Source: Skeletonema tropicum (taxonomy: Eukaryota > Bacillariophyta > Thalassiosirophyceae > Thalassiosirales > Thalassiosiraceae). Taken from it: a stretch of 64,000 nucleotides of DNA. The number at the start of each line of letters is the position of its first letter. The stretch's first letter is position 1. Made by a program: the position numbers and the translations under genes. Below, one piece after another: positions 1-10,384 of the stretch. The notes under the pieces are model-generated. The model was not told where the DNA came from. It did not search any database and was given only the letters and a program-made list of their open reading frames with translations. The DNA is taken from positions 2,663,426-2,727,425 of the forward strand of contig CM074140.1 of assembly GCA_037178625.1 (NCBI GenBank), in the 5' to 3' direction.

Positions 1-2527
1 TCATTCACATATCAAGGAAACATCCTCATCTCTCAAGGTCAAGGTAGCACAACGTAGCACGTTATCAATTTTCAAGCGTGCAACAGAGGCTACAATACTA
101 CATGGGAGATTGGTACAACAAATCAGATTGGACTGTTCTTGGTTCTGATTGCATTTTCCTACACGAAGAAACTGACTACCTTAGCGTTTACGATGTGGAT
201 ATCATGCTGCACACTACTGACATCATTATGCAGTATTGCAGTGATTGTCATGATATGACCAATAACACTCTTGATGAAGCAGACATCAACAACAATCGTC
301 GGCTAGTAAGCTTCGGAGATAGGACGTATGGCGTTAAAGAAACTCTACCAATTATCACCAAGGCACGTCTATCGGCATTCTCATTTGCTTCTCAACCCAT
401 CGTCATCATGTGGCTATTGACCAAAAAAAGTCATTACAAGCATTCGGAAAGCTACCACCGCAACATTGTCATGCAAGGAAAGGAAGTGCCATGTTCTCAA
501 AGTTATCCAAGGTGTTTTGGCGTGGTAGCACTACAGGGAGGGAAGCTACTGACACAAGTCGTCTTGCTTCTCTAGCTCAGTGGGTCAACTACTTCGGAGT
601 AAAACGATAAGAGTTTGGAGAAAGCCGCAACATAGAGATACTGCGGCGCAAGTTAGGGATACCAACTGCAAGTTTGGGGTTACCCCTAACTACTTTTTTC
701 TCGCTGGTGGAGAGTATGTATAATTGTAAAAACTTCAGTGGGTGTCATCACATGATGCATAAAAACACGGGATTAAATATAAGTCTGTGGACACTCAAGA
801 GGCGACATTATCTCTTACTTATGCTCAGTGATACTTAACAGATTAGGACAAGTCATACTCAGTACATAACCCAGCCCAAAGTTCCATTCAGGAGTACCGG
901 AAGTGTATTTAACGATTACAATAATTCACAGCTGCCTGCATGCACACATAAAAAAATGCACAGCTACTGAACCATCATACGATTCACGACTACAAAGGTT
1001 TTGACCCTGGGTTTGGTTAGCGGAGGTTTATGCACAAGATCACTTACGACTTCTCCACAAGAACATAACACCGCGCAACAATTCACTCATTATCTCACAA
1101 CTAGATAAAACAAAATTAAACATCCTCCTCTCTGCATAAGTAGCATAATGAGTAAAAGAAACAACAACGAATCAATGCTCACTGCCAACAAGAAGCCGCG
1201 TGAAATCGCTTCTCGCTCGCGGATATCTACATCTACAGCCGATCGTACTCCTACTACCGAAGTCGACGTGAACAAGCACATTTCTGCGCAAGATCTCAAA
1301 TCCCTCAAGAAGCAAGACCCTTTCCTTTACTACTCTATCCCGGGTGTACGTGAAGCCACCATTCGTCGTGTCGAAGACGAAGACGTCGACATGCATCAGG
1401 TAGCTCTGGACGGACTGAGGAGACAGGACAGTCCAGCAAGTCGTACAAGTGAGACTGTCAAGGTGAAGCGGTGCAAAAGGCACTCCTTTGAAAGCCACAC
1501 AGATTTGCTGATAGAAGATCTTGGCTTGGAGGAACTATCTGGAGGCTTGAACCTCGGAATATTGGATGACATCTTATCTGAGTTGTATTAACTTCTTGAA
1601 GCTCTAGCGCACGGGTTCGCTTTAAGTACAAGTACTTGACCACGCTCGTGGCAGTGTATAGCTTACTTTTAATCTAGAGACATTTCATACATTAAAAAGA
1701 TATAAGCATTGCGTACTGCCTTCAAAGACCTGCTCTTTCTTGGGCGCAGCCAAGAACGCCCTGCGGAGTGACGAGTGAGGGACAACAGCATTCAGCAGCG
1801 ATGGAGATAGTAAAGCAAAAGCTATTCAAGATCTTCGTTGTTTTCAAGTAGTTTGTTCAGGAGAACGTGAAGATACATACATGCAAAGCGAACGAGAAGA
1901 CTCAAGATCGGAAGCCAATGAATATCATTCTGTAGCAGCCAAAAGAAGGCTTCCGTCGATTGGGTAGGGTCGGTTCAACTTCATTATTCGCGTCACCAAA
2001 AGTCCAAGGAAAAGGCTTCAGTCATATCGTGCTGCTTGTGCGGAAGAACAGAATCATACATGCTAACAGCTCTGTGTCTGTCCATACCTGTTTGTTGGGC
2101 TAGATCTAGTGGATGCTTTTTGATAGGGCAGAAATTATGTAAAGCATTTTATCTTGATTGATGAAAGGCCCAGACTAAGCCCCGGGAGGGCGCCAGCAGC
2201 AATAACGAACCTTTTAAACAACTAATAGCTGACGAGGAATCCAGAATCCAGATATCCCAGTCAAATCATCTCTCAACCAACCCAGAGCCAGCGCATGCGC
2301 CTGCGCCTGCGTAGCTCAACATTTGCATACGCCTTCTTGCTTTGGCTTAGGGTGGTGCGGGCATGCTCGACAACTCTTGTGACTTCAATGAGCATGTTCA
2401 CAACATTCGAACTGACCATCCAGTTTTCTCTGCATCTCAACCAACGACCTCTCTCGAGGCGCGATGGAAGAGAAGAGAAGATAGAGGACGAAAAGCCTAC
2501 AATTGCGGATGACAATAAGCAAATATC
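1..2527. repeat. Tandem 2.5-kb unit, copy 1
   Basis: Bases 1-2527 recur at 2528-5054 with a constant offset of 2527 bp and almost no differences by eye, and again from 5055 in diverged form. The window starts inside the array, so phase and true copy number are unknown. The unit holds a 147-codon ORF, a 126-codon ORF and a run of overlapping shorter frames. Near-identity points to a recent tandem duplication, or homogenisation by unequal exchange; an assembly duplication is the alternative. Confidence 0.93.
1148..1591 (+). CDS. Small diatom protein of unknown function, array copy 1 (147 aa)
   Basis: Unrecognised. ATG at 1148, TAA at 1589-1591. The N-terminal 40 residues are basic and Ser/Thr-rich (MSKRNNNESMLTANKKPR). 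A central block DPFLYYSIPGVREATIRR (about residues 57-74) looks structured; then come an acidic stretch (EDEDVD), a basic KVKRCKRHSFESHTDLL block, and an acidic, Leu-rich C-terminus (LLIEDLGLEEL). No signal peptide or membrane segment. The frame is kept in all three array copies, with an in-frame codon insertion in the third, which supports it being coding. Basic and acidic blocks would suit a small nuclear or regulatory protein, but that is inference. Confidence 0.7.
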   Translation: MSKRNNNESMLTANKKPREIASRSRISTSTADRTPTTEVDVNKHISAQDLKSLKKQDPFLYYSIPGVREATIRRVEDEDVDMHQVALDGLRRQDSPASRTSETVKVKRCKRHSFESHTDLLIEDLGLEELSGGLNLGILDDILSELY

Positions 2528-2675
2528 TCATTCACATATCAAGGAAACATCCTCATCTCTCAAGGTCAAGGTAGCACAACGTAGCACGTTATCAATTTTC
2601 AAGCGTGCAACAGAGGCTACAATACTACATGGGAGATTGGTACAACAAATCAGATTGGACTGTTCTTGGTTCTGA
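2295..2675 (+). CDS. Possible 126-aa ORF of the array unit
   Basis: ATG at 2295 followed by a Leu/Phe-rich stretch (SSTFAYAFLLWLRVVRAC, residues 7-24) that could be a signal peptide or anchor, then a charged Lys/Glu-rich region. A second copy is at 4822-5202 with a few amino-acid changes. The ORF runs into, and overlaps in another frame, the 165-codon ORF at 2605-3102. No family is recognised. It could be exon 1 of a spliced gene or a chance frame. Confidence 0.25.
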   Translation: MRLRLRSSTFAYAFLLWLRVVRACSTTLVTSMSMFTTFELTIQFSLHLNQRPLSRRDGREEKIEDEKPTIADDNKQISHSHIKETSSSLKVKVAQRSTLSIFKRATEATILHGRLVQQIRLDCSWF

Positions 2676-3102
2676 TTGCATTTTCCTACACGAAGAAACT
2701 GACTACCTTAGCGTTTACGATGTGGATATCATGCTGCACACTACTGACATCATTATGCAGTATTGCAGTGATTGTCATGATATGACCAATAACACTCTTG
2801 ATGAAGCAGACATCAACAACAATCGTCGGCTAGTAAGCTTCGGAGATAGGACGTATGGCGTTAAAGAAACTCTACCAATTATCACCAAGGCACGTCTATC
2901 GGCATTCTCATTTGCTTCTCAACCCATCGTCATCATGTGGCTATTGACCAAAAAAAGTCATTACAAGCATTCGGAAAGCTACCACCGCAACATTGTCATG
3001 CAAGGAAAGGAAGTGCCATGTTCTCAAAGTTATCCAAGGTGTTTTGGCGTGGTAGCACTACAGGGAGGGAAGCTACTGACACAAGTCGTCTTGCTTCTCT
3101 AG
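2629..3102 (+). CDS. Possible 157-aa ORF of the array unit
   Basis: First ATG of an open frame repeated at 102-575 (copy 1) and, extended by the MITE insertion, at 5156-5809 (copy 3). Cys-, Asp- and Tyr-rich N-terminal half, no recognised domain. Differences between copies 2 and 3 are mostly non-synonymous in this frame (S/R, V/I, C/W, G/R), which argues against purifying selection. Confidence 0.2.
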   Translation: MGDWYNKSDWTVLGSDCIFLHEETDYLSVYDVDIMLHTTDIIMQYCSDCHDMTNNTLDEADINNNRRLVSFGDRTYGVKETLPIITKARLSAFSFASQPIVIMWLLTKKSHYKHSESYHRNIVMQGKEVPCSQSYPRCFGVVALQGGKLLTQVVLLL

Positions 3103-3674
3103 CTCAGTGGGTCAACTACTTCGGAGTAAAACGATAAGAGTTTGGAGAAAGCCGCAACATAGAGATACTGCGGCGCAAGTTAGGGATACCAACTGCAAGT
3201 TTGGGGTTACCCCTAACTACTTTTTTCTCGCTGGTGGAGAGTATGTATAATTGTAAAAACTTCAGTGGGTGTCATCACATGATGCATAAAAACACGGGAT
3301 TAAATATAAGTCTGTGGACACTCAAGAGGCGACATTATCTCTTACTTATGCTCAGTGATACTTAACAGATTAGGACAAGTCATACTCAGTACATAACCCA
3401 GCCCAAAGTTCCATTCAGGAGTACCGGAAGTGTATTTAACGATTACAATAATTCACAGCTGCCTGCATGCACACATAAAAAAATGCACAGCTACTGAACC
3501 ATCATACGATTCACGACTACAAAGGTTTTGACCCTGGGTTTGGTTAGCGGAGGTTTATGCACAAGATCACTTACGACTTCTCCACAAGAACATAACACCG
3601 CGCAACAATTCACTCATTATCTCACAACTAGATAAAACAAAATTAAACATCCTCCTCTCTGCATAAGTAGCATA

Positions 3675-4118
3675 ATGAGTAAAAGAAACAACAACGAATC
3701 AATGCTCACTGCCAACAAGAAGCCGCGTGAAATCGCTTCTCGCTCGCGGATATCTACATCTACAGCCGATCGTACTCCTACTACCGAAGTCGACGTGAAC
3801 AAGCACATTTCTGCGCAAGATCTCAAATCCCTCAAGAAGCAAGACCCTTTCCTTTACTACTCTATCCCGGGTGTACGTGAAGCCACCATTCGTCGTGTCG
3901 AAGACGAAGACGTCGACATGCATCAGGTAGCTCTGGACGGACTGAGGAGACAGGACAGTCCAGCAAGTCGTACAAGTGAGACTGTCAAGGTGAAGCGGTG
4001 CAAAAGGCACTCCTTTGAAAGCCACACAGATTTGCTGATAGAAGATCTTGGCTTGGAGGAACTATCTGGAGGCTTGAACCTCGGAATATTGGATGACATC
4101 TTATCTGAGTTGTATTAA
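3675..4118 (+). CDS. Small diatom protein of unknown function, array copy 2 (147 aa)
   Basis: Same 147-aa product as the ORF at 1148-1591, without amino-acid differences by eye. ATG at 3675, same flanks: an upstream purine-poor leader ending CTCTGCATAAGTAGCATA. Because it is exactly one array period downstream, both copies could be expressed from identical promoters, doubling dosage. Confidence 0.7.
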   Translation: MSKRNNNESMLTANKKPREIASRSRISTSTADRTPTTEVDVNKHISAQDLKSLKKQDPFLYYSIPGVREATIRRVEDEDVDMHQVALDGLRRQDSPASRTSETVKVKRCKRHSFESHTDLLIEDLGLEELSGGLNLGILDDILSELY

Positions 4119-5665
4119 CTTCTTGAAGCTCTAGCGCACGGGTTCGCTTTAAGTACAAGTACTTGACCACGCTCGTGGCAGTGTATAGCTTACTTTTAAT
4201 CTAGAGACATTTCATACATTAAAAAGATATAAGCATTGCGTACTGCCTTCAAAGACCTGCTCTTTCTTGGGCGCAGCCAAGAACGCCCTGCGGAGTGACG
4301 AGTGAGGGACAACAGCATTCAGCAGCGATGGAGATAGTAAAGCAAAAGCTATTCAAGATCTTCGTTGTTTTCAAGTAGTTTGTTCAGGAGAACGTGAAGA
4401 TACATACATGCAAAGCGAACGAGAAGACTCAAGATCGGAAGCCAATGAATATCATTCTGTAGCAGCCAAAAGAAGGCTTCCGTCGATTGGGTAGGGTCGG
4501 TTCAACTTCATTATTCGCGTCACCAAAAGTCCAAGGAAAAGGCTTCAGTCATATCGTGCTGCTTGTGCGGAAGAACAGAATCATACATGCTAACAGCTCT
4601 GTGTCTGTCCATACCTGTTTGTTGGGCTAGATCTAGTGGATGCTTTTTGATAGGGCAGAAATTATGTAAAGCATTTTATCTTGATTGATGAAAGGCCCAG
4701 ACTAAGCCCCGGGAGGGCGCCAGCAGCAATAACGAACCTTTTAAACAACTAATAGCTGACGAGGAATCCAGAATCCAGATATCCCAGTCAAATCATCTCT
4801 CAACCAACCCAGAGCCAGCGCATGCGCCTGCGCCTGCGTAGCTCAACATTTGCATACGCCTTCTTGCTTTGGCTTAGGGTGGTGCGGGCATGCTCGACAA
4901 CTCTTGTGACTTCAATGAGCATGTTCACAACATTCGAACTGACCATCCAGTTTTCTCTGCATCTCAACCAACGACCTCTCTCGAGGCGCGATGGAAGAGA
5001 AGAGAAGATAGAGGACGAAAAGCCTACAATTGCGGATGAAAATAAGCAAATATCTCATTCACATATCAAGGAAACATCCTCATCTCTCAAGGTCAAGGTA
5101 GCACGAGGTAGCGCGTTATCAATTTCCAAGCGTGCAACAGAGGCTACAATACTACATGGGAGATTGGTACAACAAATCAGATTGGACTGTTCTTGGTTCT
5201 GATTGCATTTTCCTACACGAAGAAACTGACTACCTTAGCGTTTACGATGTGGATATCATGCTGCACACTACTGACATCATTATGCAGTATTGCAGTGATT
5301 GTCATGATATGACCAATAACACTCTTGATGAAGCAGACATCAACAACAATCGTCGGCTAGTAAGCTTCGGAGATAGGACGTATGGCGTTAAAGAAACTCT
5401 ACCAATTATCACCAAGGCACGTCTATCGGCATTCTCATTTGCTTCTCAACCCATCGTCATCATGTGGCTATTGACCAAAAAACGTCACTACAAGCATTCG
5501 GAAAGCTACCACCGCAACATTATCATGCAAGGAAAGGAAGTGCCATGGTCTCAAAGTTATCCAAGGTGTTTTGGCGTGGTAGCACTACAGGGAAGGAAGC
5601 TACTGACACAAGTCGTCTTGATTCTCTTGCTCAGTGGGAGTCAGTGGGTCAACTACTTCGGAGTA

Positions 5666-5873
5666 CATGAGGACACGATTGTTGCATGGTATCGTAATGC
5701 ATGGCCAGGTTATCATGCAGCAACCGTGACCTGCCTTAAACCATGCAACTTTGAAAAGTACAAGTACGCAATATTACTAGTAAATAACGGACGACGGACA
5801 GGACCATGACAGCCTTCCCAATCATGCAGCAACTGAAACCATGCAACTTGCAACAATCGTGTGTCCTCACGTG
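5666..5873. mobile_element. 208-bp MITE-like insertion with TA target duplication
   Basis: Present only in array copy 3, so copies 1 and 2 provide the empty site. Empty site: GGAGTAAAACGAT. Filled site: GGAGTA, then CATGAGGACAC at the start and CCTCACGTG at the end, then TAAAACG. The insertion duplicates TA and has imperfect inverted ends (GAGGACACGATTGTTGCA on the left; the reverse complement of the right end reads GTGAGGACACACGATTGTTG). Size, inverted ends and TA duplication fit a Tc1/mariner-type (Stowaway-like) non-autonomous element; the superfamily is inference. Confidence 0.85.
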
Positions 5874-6461
5874 TAAAACGATAAAGTTGTTTGGAGAAAG
5901 CCGCAACATAGAGATACTGCCGCAAGTTAGGGATACCAACTATCCAAGCTTCTTCAGAAGGCTAGAGTTATACGACGCAGTTGGGGATGCCAACTACCGC
6001 AAGTTTGGGGTTATATTACCCCTAACTACTTTTTTCTCGCTGGTGGTGGAGAGTTAAACCTTCTGTGGGTGTCATCACATGATAGATGCATAAAACACGG
6101 GATTAAATAAGTCTGTGGACACTCAAGAGGCGACATTATCATACTTACTCTTGATTAGGAGAAGTAGACACCCCAGCCCGAAGTTCCATTCAGGAGTACC
6201 TGAAGTGTATTTAACGATTACAATACTTCACAGCTGCCTGCATGCACGAATTAAAAATGCACAGCTACTGAACACATCACACAATTCACGACTACAAAGG
6301 TTTTGACCCTGGGTTTAGTTCGCGGGGGTTCATTGTATATTATACAATTCAAGACTACACAAGAACATTACGACTTCTCCACAAGAACATAACGCTGCGC
6401 AACAATTTACTATCTCACAACAAAATTAAACATCCTCCTCTCTGCATAAGTAAGTAGCACA

Positions 6462-6914
6462 ATGAGTAAAAGAAACAACAACGAATCAATGCTCACTGCC
6501 AACAAGAAGCCGCGTGAAATCGCTTCTCGCTCGCGGATATCTACATCTACAGCCGATCGTACTCCTACTACCGAAGTCGACGTGAACAAGCACATTTCTG
6601 CGCAGGATCTCAAATCCCTCAAGAAGCAAGACCCTTTCCTTTACTACTCTATCCCGGGTGTACGTGAAGCCACCATTCGTCGTGTCGAAGACGAAGACGT
6701 CGACATGCATCAGGTAGCTCTGGACGGACTGAGGAGACAGGACAGTCCAGCAAGTCGTACAAGTGAGACTGTCAAGGTGAAGCGGTGCAAAAGGCACTCC
6801 TTTGAATGCCACACAGATTTGCTGATAGAAGATCTTGGCTTGGAGGAATATGAACTACCTGGAGGCTTGAACCTCGGAATATTGGATGACATCTTATCTG
6901 GGTTGTATTTGTAA
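6462..6914 (+). CDS. Small diatom protein of unknown function, array copy 3 (150 aa)
   Basis: Third paralogue of the ORFs at 1148 and 3675: identical through most of its length, then SFECHTDLL instead of SFESHTDLL and a three-residue longer C-terminal region (EEYELPGG instead of EELSGG; ends SGLYL). The surrounding non-coding DNA has many indels against copies 1 and 2 while this frame stays open, the best evidence in the window that the ORF is a real gene under constraint. Confidence 0.72.
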   Translation: MSKRNNNESMLTANKKPREIASRSRISTSTADRTPTTEVDVNKHISAQDLKSLKKQDPFLYYSIPGVREATIRRVEDEDVDMHQVALDGLRRQDSPASRTSETVKVKRCKRHSFECHTDLLIEDLGLEEYELPGGLNLGILDDILSGLYL

Positions 6915-6945
6915 CTTCTTGAGTGCAAGTACTCGACCACGCGCT

Positions 6946-7721
6946 AGCACTCTGGAGCATTAGCATTATCTAAAGTAAATTATTCTGCAGAGTCATGAAG
7001 TAACTTCCTCTCCATTCAAGTACCACCTACAGTCTTATCTACATGCCAATCATACTCATCATGTTTACAGCCAGCTTGAGACCATGAAAAACTTGTATAT
7101 TAGGTGTTCGTACATAGTATTATTTCCATTGCACTTTACTTACTTCGCCGACCAAATCCTGCACAGAGTATGTAGTGAATGTAGTAAACATGACGTACTT
7201 GACGACCACGTACTCACGTAGTCTAAAATAGGAGTAATCAAATAGGACACTCTATCTATCTACTCCCTATCTATCCAAGCTTCGACTATTGTCAAGCTTA
7301 GGCTTATTCCGGAAATCTGAGGAGCTCTAATGAAGTAGATAGAGTGTGTAACATTATGTACGTGGGCACAACCATCCATCCCACGCAGAGACGTTGACCG
7401 GTATTTGAATTTGCAAAATCTCATTCACAACTTTCACTTCAGAAAGCTTTATTTTGGGGTGATGGACAGGCAAGCGGGTGTCCGGACTCTATCCCCACTT
7501 TTCCGTCATCCCCTGGTCCGAGCGAGCTTGCTTGCTGCCACATTGCATCGTGTGGGTTTTTCGCATGGTTGTCTAGAGATAGTTTTAAGTGTCACAACAC
7601 CCACAGTCTGTCTGTTGTGTTTGATGAAAGGAACCTCCTCAACCTCAAGTATCCCTTGAGTGCATGCAGAGAAGGACAGAGCGATGACGAGCAAGAACCG
7701 AGGTCCAGTCTATGACTTGAT
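6946..7721. other. Intergenic, no gene seen
   Basis: AT-rich spacer between the array and the helicase remnant. The short open frames start at non-ATG codons or lack family resemblance. The repeated words TCTATCTACTCCCTATCTATCC near 7252-7275 are a weak microsatellite. Confidence 0.6.
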
Positions 7722-8370
7722 GATGTCCTCTCTAAAATCGAGCCTGCACTACGCATCTACCCCGGATCCCACCATATGTGCATAAGGAATGAGGATCTTG
7801 ATCAAGGGCGAGGCAACGGGACTCTTCGCAAGTGCTTGAAACTCAAACTCAAAAAGGATGGGCGGGAGAGGAGGTGGAAAAATTGGGATGGAAAGAAGGT
7901 ATGGACTGTGTCGGTTGACGGTGAGTGGAGTTCGAGCATTACCCAACCACAAGCACCAAAGCACGGACCTTCAAGCTCAAACCACAAGAATTCTCAGCCA
8001 CAATCAAGTTCCCTCTGACTGAAACAATAACTACAACCATAGGCAACGCCAAGGTCAAACAGGTTCCTGTCAACTCTAACATAGCAACAACAGGCCACAA
8101 GCTGCAGGGGATGTTCAAAGACGTCCTCATCGTCAATTACTGGAATTATCGATCGTGAACTGGGTCTACGTTGTCTTGTCGAGGGTGAGAACACTAGCTG
8201 GACTCTATCTGATGAAAACCTTAGACCTGGAACGCAGCTTCAACGTCCCTCAGAATCTCATTCGCTTCGAGCAACGATTGAAGGCCAACAAAGAACTACG
8301 TACCAATTCTCGACATGTTGGGTTACCAATCAAATGCGGAGATCGAAACGATGCAGTGAAGAGTTCATAA
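7722..8370 (+). pseudogene. PIF1/Helitron-type helicase C-terminal remnant with frameshifts
   Basis: Three consecutive frames read as one protein. Frame a (7740-7920): EPALRIYPGSHHMCIRNEDL, then GRGNGTLRKCLKLKLKK and WKNWDGKKVWTV. Frame b (7925-8155): EFEHYPTTSTKARTFKLKPQ, then NIATTGHKLQGM. Frame c (8155-8370): NWVYVVLSRVRTLAGLYL, then a basic tail to a stop at 8368-8370. The ATTGHKLQG and VYVVLSRVRTL blocks are the last conserved motifs (V and VI region) of PIF1-like and Helitron helicases. Breaks lie near 7921 and 8153; each is repaired by a one- or two-base indel. The N-terminal Walker motifs are absent. Most likely the decayed 3' end of a transposon-borne or PIF1-like helicase gene. Confidence 0.78.
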
Positions 8371-10384
8371 GTCATCTAAAAGTAATAAGAAAGTTCATAG
8401 AAATAGAAATAGCAGCTTAGCAGATTTTGACAGAAAACAAGAACTTATTCTTACAGTAGTGCGAGCTCTGAGAGTGAGAGAGAAGAGAGCGGAAGCACGA
8501 AAGCCGGGAGAAGCTTGCCCTGCCGCCGCACGCCAATCTAACTAGGAGTAAATAAGACACAGTCTATCTACAAGTAGCATTTTAGTAAAGTTGCATAGAG
8601 CCGAGGATGCGAGATTCAATGAGTACCGAATAAATCGCCGATATCTTAATTTGACCGGACTTAACGAGAAACACATAAGTAGGTACCTAGTCTTCATGTC
8701 TCGACACACTGTTGCTTGCTACATATATTATGTAGTCTTCATGTCTCGACACACTGTTGCTACATACTTACTCATTCTTTCATTACATTTCCTTTGTCGA
8801 ATGATTCCTCTAATCTACTTGAAAGATAAAGTGGGCGAATGAACATATGTATGATGTGGCATGTCAGAAATATCACAGAGGACGACGGAGATTATCGAAT
8901 TTTTGTGGATGAGTAAACAAGCCAAGAAGGGCACCAAATAACCTGCAAAAGGCTCTCGTGACATCATATGTTAGATCAGTTCTATTCGAACAACGGTCCA
9001 GGTGTGCACCAGATTCAAAAGAGAGGGCGGGAGAGCAGAAGCATGTGTAAATCATGAAATCTGCAGAAGACTCAAATGAGAGCCCAGCAACGCCCGACAA
9101 CAACACGCGAAGTAAGTCTGAGTAAAGCCAAGCAGACCAGCTGGAGTCCCTGGGAGTGTACTGTGTATGCATTGTTATGAAGTAGTACCGTCGCATAATA
9201 GTTTAGACTAGAATTTATTGTTGAATATTAGAGGATTAGGAGCAAGCTCAACTCTCAGGATCCTTGACATTGAATTGAGCATAAAGGGCACTTCCGTCCT
9301 AATTCATCTTCATTCGCCTTAGTGGTTCTTATACTTGCAGTGCCGCTTGAATTTATACAGGAAAAGGCAGTTGATGAGTGATGTGTATTCATGATGTTGT
9401 CAGCTCGGCTGCTCATGCTCGGCTGCTCATGCCTGCAATAGAAGTCGCGACTACCTGGGTCCCAGTAACTTTTACCGTGTAAAGTACTTTTTTAGGACAT
9501 TTCCCTCAAAAACATTCTGTAATCGATCAGGTTTTGTTTATCACCATCATCTCCTCTACAACTTAAAGAATACTCTTTTTAAGTGTTTCTGACTGACAAT
9601 TCGAGAGGAAAGTAATGACATTTTTCATTCAGTACGATGCCACGAGATAATGCGTATGCTGGAGCGTAGTTGCAATCTTATTCAACACGATATGCTCTGC
9701 TTCGTAGATCCACGCTCGTACTGCCCAGGCCTTACCCTCATAATCATTTGGATATTGTCATCCCATCCGCCAGCAAGTGTATCAGAGAGAAGAATCTCAT
9801 TGTAGCAGTGGCGGACTGCAAGCTACAGTATGTACCATCTCCTTGACCTCTATTGTGAGATGCTGTGCGTGAAAGTCTGTGAAAAAATGAGCGAGCGCTG
9901 GGGCGTTGGACGGGAAAGTAAGTACCGTATTAATATCCGAAAATTTGTGTGTGGGTTTTCGGTTTGTCCAGGGTGTCTATTCTGTGAGTCATCTCAGTAC
10001 CGAACTTAGTCTACCTGTGTAGACATTTAGTACCGGACAAATATAAGTCGGAGTCAACGCAAATATTTATTTCATGCACGCTTTCTTGCACACTGTGATT
10101 CTCGTTCTCCCACACACAACAAGCGTTGATTTTATCATCACTTTGCATTCATCGCGCCGGCGGCCATTTTTGGCAACAAGGAACCATCTATCACTCTAAA
10201 TCAACGCTCCAACCCCCTCAAAAGCATTGATTGTGAAGCATTCTATCCAACGCCAACTAAGTTCTCGTGCATCTAGCGTAGAGACTCCACAACTCTACTA
10301 TACATCATCTCTCTTGATAGCCGAGCAAGCAAGCAAGCACACAGCAGTTGATAGAAGTGTGAAATCCCCAATCAATCTTCCAAG
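8371..10384. other. Intergenic, 2 kb without a supportable gene
   Basis: Contains a 107-codon minus-strand frame (8873-9196) with an internal LSFES duplication and a short direct repeat (GTCTTCATGTCTCGACACAC at about 8691 and 8733), but no recognisable domain. The last 300 bp are the presumed promoter and 5' UTR of the gene starting at 10385; a polypyrimidine/CA-rich leader (ACAACTCTACTATACATCATC) lies near 10289. Confidence 0.55.

Larger units (their letters stand above)
2528..5054. repeat. Tandem 2.5-kb unit, copy 2
   Basis: Second head-to-tail copy. Comparing lines by eye, it matches copy 1 throughout apart from isolated bases near the junction with copy 3 (GATGACAATAAG at the end of copy 1 against GATGAAAATAAG at the end of copy 2). 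All reading frames are kept. Confidence 0.93.
5055..6945. repeat. Tandem 2.5-kb unit, copy 3, diverged and truncated
   Basis: Aligns to copies 1 and 2 from 5055 but with substitutions, small indels between about 5940 and 6420, and a 208-bp insertion (5666-5873). Similarity fades near 6945, just after the 150-codon ORF, so the last ~600 bp of the unit are missing. It is the oldest or least homogenised copy, as expected at an array edge. Confidence 0.88.
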
